Source: Hyphomicrobiales bacterium
Lineage (GTDB): Bacteria; Pseudomonadota; Alphaproteobacteria; Rhizobiales; Beijerinckiaceae
NCBI GenBank assembly: GCA_900470775.1
Contig: UCBZ01000040.1
Coordinates: 124,295 to 188,294 of the forward strand
DNA: 64,000 nucleotides
Reading direction: 5' to 3'
Shown: piece by piece, positions 57,947 through 64,000 of the stretch
How positions within the stretch are numbered: the stretch's first letter is position 1
Layout of the letters: each line of letters opens with the position of its first letter
The notes under the pieces: model-generated
What the model was told of the DNA's origin: nothing
Databases searched by the model: none
The model's input: only the letters and a program-made list of their open reading frames with translations
Made by a program: the position numbers and the translations under genes

Positions 57947-58356
57947 TTTTCATCGACACCAATGTCGTGTCGGAGACCATGCGCAGCGAGCCGAATCCGC
58001 ATGTGAATGCTTGGCTCCAACGGCATGATCGCGAACTCGCCCTTTCGACCGTCGTCTTGGCCGAGATCGCGTTTGGCATCGAACGCATACGCCCGGAACA
58101 GCGCGCAAACCGCTTCGAACAGAAATTGCAGGAGTTGAGGCGGCGGTTCGCTGGTCGCTTCTTCACGCTGAACGACGACGCGGCGCTTGCCTATGGCGAA
58201 CTCATGGGGCGAGCGATGCGTGAGGGCATCGTCATCTCGATCGCCGACGGCATGATCGCGGCGATTGCGCGGGTCAATGGCGGGCGTCTCGCCACGCGAA
58301 ACATCAAGGATTTTAGATCGACTGGCCTCGAACTGATCGATCCCTGGGCCATTTGA
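57943..58356 (+). CDS. vapC: VapC-type PIN-domain ribonuclease toxin
   Basis: 137 aa. PIN-domain acidic residues D5 (FIDTNVVSE), E41 (VVLAEIAFG), D102 (SIADGMIAA) and D123 in ATRNIKDF are all present, so it is probably active. GTG start overlapping vapB. The module sits on the plus strand between dnaB and rplI, which are both minus-strand genes. Confidence 0.9.
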   Translation: MIFIDTNVVSETMRSEPNPHVNAWLQRHDRELALSTVVLAEIAFGIERIRPEQRANRFEQKLQELRRRFAGRFFTLNDDAALAYGELMGRAMREGIVISIADGMIAAIARVNGGRLATRNIKDFRSTGLELIDPWAI

Positions 58357-58363
58357 GCCCATG

Positions 58364-58396
58364 AAAAAAGGCGCCGCGATCGCTCGCGACGCCTTT
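58364..58396 (-). terminator. Terminator of the rpsF-rpsR-DUF2232-rplI operon
   Basis: AAAGGCG...CGCCTTT outer stem and CGCGA-TCGC-TCGCG inner stem (58367-58396). On the minus strand it is followed by TTTTTT, a clear intrinsic terminator. It also faces vapC from the other side. Confidence 0.82.
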
Positions 58397-58421
58397 GGCT
58401 GTGACGGGCTTAAGCCTGGTC

Positions 58422-58985
58422 TCAGCGATCGTCCTCGCCGGCGTCCGCCAGCGCCGCGCCGATCTCGAGGCCGAGATCGTCGAGGTCGAACTCCTCGCGG
58501 GCCGTGACGTTCTCGCCGCGCACCTGGCGCTCGGCTTCCTGGGCCGAGCGGGCGACGTTGACCGTCACCGTGACCGAGACTTCCGGATGCAGCACCACCG
58601 GAACGGTGTGCAGGCCGAGGGTCTTGATCGGGGCGTTCAGCGTGACCTGGCTGCGGGCGACGTTGAAGCCGTCTGTGGTCAGGGATTCGGCGATGTCACG
58701 GGTCGAGACCGAGCCGTAGAGCACACCGGATTCGCCCGACTGGCGCAGGATCACGATCGAGTGGTTGTTGAGCGTCTCGGCGACCGACTCGGCCTCGGAC
58801 CTCAGCTCGAGATTGCGGGTCTCGAGCTCGATCTTCTGGCCCTCGAAACGCTTCTTGTTTTCCTCGGTGGCGCGCAGCGCCTTGCCGCGGGCGAGCAGGT
58901 AGTTGCGGCCGAAACCGTCGCGGACGCGGACGACTTCGCCCATCTGGCCGAGCTTGGCGACGCGTTCGAGCAGGATCACTTCCAT
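58422..58985 (-). CDS. rplI: 50S ribosomal protein L9
   Basis: 187 aa. N-terminal rRNA-binding domain [31 protein letters not shown], connecting helix, and a C-terminal domain with an acidic tail longer than the ~150-aa norm. Separated from DUF2232 by 90 bases containing a 16-bp-period direct repeat of TGGTGGTCGAA (59031, 59047). Confidence 0.96.
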   Translation of the reverse strand: MEVILLERVAKLGQMGEVVRVRDGFGRNYLLARGKALRATEENKKRFEGQKIELETRNLELRSEAESVAETLNNHSIVILRQSGESGVLYGSVSTRDIAESLTTDGFNVARSQVTLNAPIKTLGLHTVPVVLHPEVSVTVTVNVARSAQEAERQVRGENVTAREEFDLDDLGLEIGAALADAGEDDR

Positions 58986-59075
58986 GGTCTTCTTCTCCTT
59001 TTTGAGAGCGGTTGGTGTGTCTTCAGGTCTTGGTGGTCGAAAGGTTTGGTGGTCGAAGTCGGTGGGTGTTCGAAA

Positions 59076-60032
59076 TCAGGTGGAAGGCGGTGGTGGCGGC
59101 CCGGCCCGCTTGCGCAGGCCGAAAAGGCTGTCGAGGATGCCGGCGAGCGCCAGCAGCGGCGTCAGCACGGCCTGCATCACGACGAGCGCGACATAGACGC
59201 TGACCAGCATCGGTGTGCGCCAGGCTTGGCCCCGCGAGAGGTCGTGCAGCAGGCTGAGGCCGGTGAACATGAAGGCCGCCAGCAGGGCGCCGACCAGGGC
59301 GACGCCTGCCAGCCCGACGAAACCGTCGAGCGCGGCGGTCGCGAGGCCCGCCACCAGCAGCACAACCGCCTGGCGTGGCAATGCCGTCGACGGGATGAAA
59401 GGCCAGGGGCGCGGCAGGCGGCCCGACAGCTGCACGGTCTTCGCGGCGAGCCAGAGATTGGCGGTGATGGTGGTGACGATCGATGCCCCGATGCCGAGCG
59501 GAACGGCCCGCACCAGCAGCGGTGTCACATTCGCCGCGAGTTCGGCCTGCGTCGTGCCCGGGGGCAGGCTGATCATCCTGCTGCGGACCATTTCGGCCAG
59601 CAGGTTCTCGACGATCCGGGCGATGACCGAGCGATAGGTCTCGTAGTCGGTCGTCATCACCAGCGCGCTGGCGATCGTCGCCATCGCAGCGGTCGCGGCG
59701 ATCCAGACCATCAGGTTGCCGAGCGGATACCATTCGGCCTGGCCGGCGCCGTCGGTGCGCGCCAGCAGCGCGAGATAGGCGATCCACCACGCCGGCAACG
59801 CGATGATGAGGGCAAAGGCGATCCCGGCTGGCAGGCTGAGCGCGATGGCCACGGCAATCGCGCCGGCACCGACGGCAAACAGCCCGGCGCGATGGTTCCA
59901 GCCCAGCGCGGCGATGAAGATTGGCAGGGGAGCGGCTGAATACAACAGCACGGCCAGCGGCGATCCGGTGATCACCACTGAGAAGAGCAGGGCCGCAACG
60001 AGGCCCGCGCCGATGCCGACAATCGGTATCAT
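59076..60032 (-). CDS. DUF2232 family membrane protein
   Basis: 318 aa with about eight membrane helices (MIPIVGIGAGLVAALLFSVV, ...), polyproline C-terminus (GPPPPPST). Conserved between rpsR and rplI in alphaproteobacteria. Function unknown. ATG 60032 chosen over a start 66 bases upstream. Confidence 0.88.
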   Translation of the reverse strand: MIPIVGIGAGLVAALLFSVVITGSPLAVLLYSAAPLPIFIAALGWNHRAGLFAVGAGAIAVAIALSLPAGIAFALIIALPAWWIAYLALLARTDGAGQAEWYPLGNLMVWIAATAAMATIASALVMTTDYETYRSVIARIVENLLAEMVRSRMISLPPGTTQAELAANVTPLLVRAVPLGIGASIVTTITANLWLAAKTVQLSGRLPRPWPFIPSTALPRQAVVLLVAGLATAALDGFVGLAGVALVGALLAAFMFTGLSLLHDLSRGQAWRTPMLVSVYVALVVMQAVLTPLLALAGILDSLFGLRKRAGPPPPPST

Positions 60033-60203
60033 CTTCGTCCTGCTGTCCCGCTGCTCCCGGGCCTGACGGCCGGGCAGGGTGAGAGGCTTTGGCCTCAACG
60101 AACCCGATGGAGTTTCACCACAGGGCGACTGGTGGAATTCAGGCGGTAGAACTTGGGCCAGTGCCCGGCGGCGATCGCTCGCCGCCGGTATCTTCAGATC
60201 CGC

Positions 60204-60449
60204 TCAGCGGATGACGTAGGGCAGCAGGCCGAGGAAGCGGGCGCGCTTGATCGCCTGGGCGAGCTCGCGCTGCTTCTTGGCGGAGACCGCCGTGATGCGC
60301 GACGGCACGATCTTGCCGCGCTCGGAGATGTAGCGCGAGAGCAGGCGCACATCCTTGTAGTCGATCTTGGGAGCGCCCTCGCCCGAGAAGGGGCAGGACT
60401 TGCGGCGGCGGAAGAAGGGGCGGCGTGCGCCAGCAGATGCAGTCGACAT
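60204..60449 (-). CDS. rpsR: 30S ribosomal protein S18
   Basis: 81 aa: [61 protein letters not shown]. Binds the platform as a heterodimer with S6. Three bases downstream of rpsF. Confidence 0.97.
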   Translation of the reverse strand: MSTASAGARRPFFRRRKSCPFSGEGAPKIDYKDVRLLSRYISERGKIVPSRITAVSAKKQRELAQAIKRARFLGLLPYVIR

Positions 60450-60452
60450 GGA

Positions 60453-60926
60453 TCAGGCCTCCGCGCCGGTTGTGGTTTCGGTGCCTTCGTCGTCGCGACG
60501 CGGGCGGTCGCGGCGCGGGGCGCCACGATCGCCGCCACGGTCGAAGCGGTCACCACCGCCGGGCCGGTCGAAGCGGTCGCCCCGATCGCCACGATCATCG
60601 CGGTCGCGCTTCTGGAGCATGGCCGACTGGCCTTCCTCGAGCTCTTCGACGCGGATGGTGAGGAAGCGCAGCACGTCCTCGTTGATGCGCATCTGGCGCT
60701 CCATCTCCAGCACGGCGGCGGAGGGGGCGTTGATGTTCAGCAGCGAATAATGCGCCTTGCGGTTCTTTTTGATGCGATAGCCCAGCGACTTGACGCCCCA
60801 GTACTCGACCTTGGGGACCGAGCCGCCATTCGCCTCGATGATGCCCTTGAACGTCTCGACAAGAGTCTCGACCTGCTGCGCGCTGACGTCTTGTCGCGCG
60901 AGCAGAACATGCTCGTACAATGCCAT
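60453..60926 (-). CDS. rpsF: 30S ribosomal protein S6 with Arg/Asp/Gly-rich tail
   Basis: 157 aa. Core S6 fold ([20 protein letters not shown] ... [21 protein letters not shown]). From about residue 112 a repetitive tail of [15 protein letters not shown]-type units runs to the end, longer than in E. coli S6. The ATG at 60926 is the standard start. Confidence 0.95.
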   Translation of the reverse strand: MALYEHVLLARQDVSAQQVETLVETFKGIIEANGGSVPKVEYWGVKSLGYRIKKNRKAHYSLLNINAPSAAVLEMERQMRINEDVLRFLTIRVEELEEGQSAMLQKRDRDDRGDRGDRFDRPGGGDRFDRGGDRGAPRRDRPRRDDEGTETTTGAEA

Positions 60927-61270
60927 GGTTGGCCTTCCTTGTTTCACCCTGTTTCGCTCGGCGCGGAGCCCTCCGAGCCCTGGATAAGGCCCGACAGGAT
61001 TTCATCGAAGGCGGAGACACGGGATGACGGCTCAGGATATGAGCCTGCGGAGCGATCTCGAAGAGGGTGAGGACGCGCTGCCATCCGTTCAGCCTCCGGC
61101 CGAACAAACAGGAGGCGGTCGTTACAGGCTAAGGGGCGGCCATGCAACCAAAATCCGTGCAGGAGCGCCGTTTCGACCGCTGAAATCTCGCCTCGACGCT
61201 TGACTTGACGTCCAAGGCAGTGTGACAGCCCCGTGAATTCGCTCAAAACGTTGAATTCGAGGCTTGCCGA
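60927..61270. other. Divergent region between rpsF and fabD
   Basis: No gene seen. On the minus strand, the rpsF leader can form GCTCGG/CCGAGC (60956-60978), with CTCCG in the loop, and GGCTCA-GGATA-TGAGCC (61029-61045). Either could be the S6:S18 autoregulatory structure known from other rpsF leaders, but I could not confirm the consensus. A TTGACTTGACG near 61201-61213 may be part of the fabD promoter. Confidence 0.45.
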
Positions 61271-62233
61271 ATGACGACTGCGTTCCTCTTTCCCGGCCAG
61301 GGCTCCCAGGCCGTCGGCATGGGCAAGGCCCTGGCCGAAAGCTTCGCTGCCGCCAAGGCCGTCTTCGACGAGGTCGATGCGGCGCTGTCGCAGAAGCTCT
61401 CCACCGTGATGTGGGAGGGGCCGGGCGAGGAGCTGACGCTGACCAGCAATGCCCAGCCGGCCCTGATGGCGGTTAGTCTCGCGGTGATCCGCGTGCTCGA
61501 ATCGGAAGCCGGGCTCGACCTGAAGCGCGATGCAGCCTTCGTCGCCGGCCATTCGCTGGGCGAGTATTCGGCGCTCGCCGCTGCCGGCACCTTCAGCATC
61601 ACTGATGCTGCCCGCCTCCTGCGTATCCGTGGCGATGCCATGCAGAAGGCCGTACCGGCGGGCGAGGGCGCCATGGCAGCCCTGCTCGGAGCGGAACTTG
61701 ATCTGGCGCGCGCCATCGCAGCCGACGCGGCGCAGGGCCAGGTCTGCGAGGTCGCCAACGACAATGGCGGCGGGCAGGTGGTGCTGTCGGGTGCCAAGGC
61801 CGCGATCGACCGCGCCATCGTGCTCGCAGGCGAGCGCGGCGTCAGGCGTGCCATGCTTCTGCCGGTTTCGGCTCCTTTCCATTGCACGCTGATGCAGCCG
61901 GCGGCGGAGGCCATGCAGGCCGCGCTGGCGCAGGTCGCGATGCGGGCGCCCGTCGTGGCGGTGATGGCCAATGTCGGCGCAGCCCCGCTCAGCGATCCCG
62001 ACGCGATCCGGGTCTCGCTGGTGGCGCAGGTGACGGGCACCGTGCGCTGGCGCGAATGCGTCGAAGCGATGGCCGCGGCCGGCGTGACCCGCTTCGTCGA
62101 GGCCGGCAGCGGCAAGGTGCTGGCCGGACTGGTCAAGCGCATCGCGGCTGGCGCCACGCCGATCTCGGTCGGAACGGCCGACGACATTGCGGGTTACAAA
62201 GCCTCGGCAGGTTACACGGCCTTGGACAGGTAA
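61271..62233 (+). CDS. fabD: Malonyl-CoA:ACP transacylase
   Basis: Loads malonyl onto ACP for fatty acid synthesis. 320 aa: FLFPGQGSQAVGMGKAL, nucleophile S95 in AGHSLGEYSAL, VSAPFHCTLM with the catalytic His. First of fabD-fabG-acpP-fabF. Confidence 0.96.
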   Translation: MTTAFLFPGQGSQAVGMGKALAESFAAAKAVFDEVDAALSQKLSTVMWEGPGEELTLTSNAQPALMAVSLAVIRVLESEAGLDLKRDAAFVAGHSLGEYSALAAAGTFSITDAARLLRIRGDAMQKAVPAGEGAMAALLGAELDLARAIAADAAQGQVCEVANDNGGGQVVLSGAKAAIDRAIVLAGERGVRRAMLLPVSAPFHCTLMQPAAEAMQAALAQVAMRAPVVAVMANVGAAPLSDPDAIRVSLVAQVTGTVRWRECVEAMAAAGVTRFVEAGSGKVLAGLVKRIAAGATPISVGTADDIAGYKASAGYTALDR

Positions 62234-62279
62234 GAACCCGGAACGGGTCAAAGACGGCGAATGCCGAAAGGGAGAGACG

Positions 62280-63017
62280 ATGCTTGATTTGACGGGCAAG
62301 AAGGCCCTGGTCACCGGTGCGACCGGCGGCCTCGGCGGCGCGATCGCGCGCATGCTCCACGGGCAGGGCGCAACCGTCGCTCTCTCCGGTACCCGTGCCG
62401 AGGCCCTGGAGGCATTGGCTGCTGAACTCGGCGAACGGGTGGTGATCGCGCCCTGCAATCTCGCAGACAAGGATTCGGTCGAAGCGCTCGTGCCCGCAGC
62501 CGAGGAGAAGCTCGGCGGTCTCGATATTCTTGTGAACAATGCCGGCGTGACCAAGGACAATCTCTTCCTGCGTCTGAAGGACGAGGACTGGGACGCCGTC
62601 ATCGCGGTCAATTTGACGGCGGCCTTCCGGCTGTCGCGTGCTGCGGTGAAGTCGATGATGCGCCGGCGCTATGGCCGCATCATCTCGATCGGCTCCGTGG
62701 TCGGCACCACCGGCAATCCCGGGCAGGGCAACTATGCCGCCTCGAAAGCCGGGCTGATCGGCATGTCGAAGGCGCTCGCCGCCGAAGTCGCCAGCCGCAA
62801 CATCACGGTGAATGTGGTTGCGCCGGGCTTCATCGAGTCACCGATGACTCAGGCGCTGAACGACAAGCAGCGCGAGGGCATTCTCTCCGACGTGCCGATG
62901 GGGCGTCTCGGCGTCGGCGCCGACGTTGCGGCCGCGGTTGCCTACCTCGCCAGCACGGAGGCCGCCTATGTGACGGGGCAGACCCTTCACGTCAACGGCG
63001 GAATGACAATGATCTGA
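62280..63017 (+). CDS. fabG: 3-oxoacyl-ACP reductase
   Basis: NADPH-dependent SDR, 245 aa: GATGGLGGAIARML, NNAGVTKDN, catalytic Ser (ISIGSVVG), and YAASKAGLIGMSKALA. ATG 62280 has GGGAGAG upstream. Ends HVNGGMTMI, typical FabG. Confidence 0.96.
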   Translation: MLDLTGKKALVTGATGGLGGAIARMLHGQGATVALSGTRAEALEALAAELGERVVIAPCNLADKDSVEALVPAAEEKLGGLDILVNNAGVTKDNLFLRLKDEDWDAVIAVNLTAAFRLSRAAVKSMMRRRYGRIISIGSVVGTTGNPGQGNYAASKAGLIGMSKALAAEVASRNITVNVVAPGFIESPMTQALNDKQREGILSDVPMGRLGVGADVAAAVAYLASTEAAYVTGQTLHVNGGMTMI

Positions 63018-63274
63018 AGGAGTTGAGAGCGTTTCTAAACAAAGTTTATCGACCTCGCGACGCTCTCGCCAGCCACCATCGGGTGTGTTAACTAGCGCCG
63101 TCGCGCAGCGATGCAGGGTTCGGGGGACTTGACGCGAACCCGGTTGTTGCGTTTGTGCAGGCTTCGAGTTCCGACCCGTCGACACCGTTTCGGTGAGGTG
63201 GGATTCAGGAGTGAACGTCCCCATATGCGACGCGATCCAGCGTTGCGTGTTTTCAATCTGCAAGGAAAAGACCC
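63018..63274 (+). other. fabG-acpP intergenic region with likely acpP promoter
   Basis: Contains an 8-pair inverted repeat GAGAGCGT/ACGCTCTC (63025-63067) just after fabG and a TTGACG at about 63129 that may be the -35 of an acpP promoter. AAGGAAAAG precedes acpP. No gene seen. Confidence 0.45.
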
Positions 63275-63508
63275 ATGAGCGATGTCGCCGAGCGCGTGAA
63301 GAAGATCGTGGTCGAGCATCTCGGCGTCGAGCCTGAGAAGGTCGTGGATGGCGCCAATTTCATCGAGGATCTCGGGGCGGACAGCCTCGATACGGTCGAG
63401 CTCGTGATGGCGTTCGAGGAAGAGTTCGGCGTCGAGATCCCCGACGACGCCGCTGAGACGATCGTGACCGTCGGCGACGCCGTCAAGTTCCTGTCGAAGA
63501 CCGCCTGA
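63275..63508 (+). CDS. acpP: Acyl carrier protein
   Basis: 77 aa, highly acidic. Phosphopantetheine attachment at Ser37 in [13 protein letters not shown]. Carries acyl chains for FabD, FabG and FabF. Confidence 0.98.
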   Translation: MSDVAERVKKIVVEHLGVEPEKVVDGANFIEDLGADSLDTVELVMAFEEEFGVEIPDDAAETIVTVGDAVKFLSKTA

Positions 63509-63544
63509 TCGACCTTTTGGGTCGGTTGGCCGCAGCAGAGCGCC

Positions 63545-64000
63545 ATGGCTTCACATAGTCTCCCGATGCGACGCGTCGTCGTGACCGGTCTGGGCATGGT
63601 GACTCCGCTCGCCTGCGGCGTCGAACAGACCTGGTCGCGTATTCTTGCCGGCGCCAGTGGCGCCGGCCCCATCACCAGCTTCGACTGCAGTGATCTGCCG
63701 GCGCGCATCGCCTGCAACATCGCGCGTGGTGACGGCAGCGACGGCACCTTCAATCCGGACGACTGGATGGAGCCGAAGGAGCAGCGCAAAGTCGATGACT
63801 TCATCGTCTTCGCGATGGCCGCCGCCCGGCAGGCCCTGACCGACGCCAACTGGAAGCCCGAAAGCTACGAGGACCAGATCGCGACCGGTGTCGCCATCGG
63901 TTCCGGCATCGGCGGCCTCGGCGGTATCTACGAGGCCTCGATCCTGCTGAAGGAACGCGGCCCGCGCCGCCTCTCGCCCTTCTTCATTCCGGGCCGGCTG
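63545..64000 (+). CDS. fabF: 3-oxoacyl-ACP synthase II, N-terminal part (runs off the right edge)
   Basis: 152 codons visible: RRVVVTGLGMVTPLACGVEQ, then FVFAMAAARQALTDANW-type and GSGIGGLGGIYEA segments of condensing enzymes. The active-site Cys lies beyond the window. ATG 63545 is used; ATG 63566 (MRRVVVTG) is the alternative. Confidence 0.93.
   Translation, partial: MASHSLPMRRVVVTGLGMVTPLACGVEQTWSRILAGASGAGPITSFDCSDLPARIACNIARGDGSDGTFNPDDWMEPKEQRKVDDFIVFAMAAARQALTDANWKPESYEDQIATGVAIGSGIGGLGGIYEASILLKERGPRRLSPFFIPGRL

Overview
This is a high-GC chromosomal window from an alphaproteobacterium. It most likely belongs to Hyphomicrobiales (Rhizobiales), perhaps Bosea or a close relative. That placement is inferred from gene order and protein character: a 14-subunit nuo operon whose NuoE has an extended C-terminus, DUF1467 and DUF2232 proteins, an Lrp-type regulator divergent from ACC deaminase, the rpsF-rpsR-DUF2232-rplI...dnaB-alr-radA-cvpA-purF order, and rhizobial-type palindromic intergenic repeats. 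Most of the window is core genome. I see no insertion sequence, prophage, CRISPR array or rRNA operon.

Layout. 1-1.5 kb: start of rnr (RNase R, minus strand, runs off the left edge), preceded by a short transcription unit with a 25-codon ORF, a Shine-Dalgarno complementary to the whole 16S rRNA tail, and a strong intrinsic terminator. 1.7-7.5 kb: urtABCDE urea ABC transporter behind a textbook sigma-54 promoter. 7.6-9.5 kb: Lrp-type regulator divergent from acdS (ACC deaminase). 9.5-14.3 kb: DUF2000 and AraC genes whose start codons overlap on opposite strands, then gnd-gntK, then a DoxX protein and a multicopper-oxidase-fold protein that has lost most copper ligands. 14.5-21.4 kb: tRNA-Leu, tig, clpP, clpX, lon (protein folding and proteolysis), separated by clear intrinsic terminators. 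21.5-24.3 kb: tRNA-Val, tRNA-Asp and four exported proteins. 24.5-40.4 kb: nuoABC-(GFA)-DEFGH-(small membrane ORF)-IJKLMN, respiratory complex I. 40.6-50 kb: birA, RNase J, methylmalonyl-CoA epimerase, RidA, DUF1467, two cyclophilins flanking a TonB-C-like protein, queA, a TPR protein and der. 50-61 kb, minus strand: SDR, purF, cvpA, radA, alr, dnaB, rplI, DUF2232, rpsR, rpsF, with a plus-strand vapBC module wedged between dnaB and rplI. 61.3-64 kb: fabD, fabG, acpP and the start of fabF.

Nitrogen scavenging is a theme on the left: urea uptake under predicted RpoN control beside ACC deaminase, which releases ammonia and 2-oxobutanoate. The most interesting unexplained signals are the leader or small RNA beside rnr, the copper-ligand-poor multicopper oxidase, the foreign or small ORFs inside the nuo operon, the histidine-rich loop in NuoL, and at least six palindromic repeats in intergenic positions, one of which supplies the stop codon of queA.
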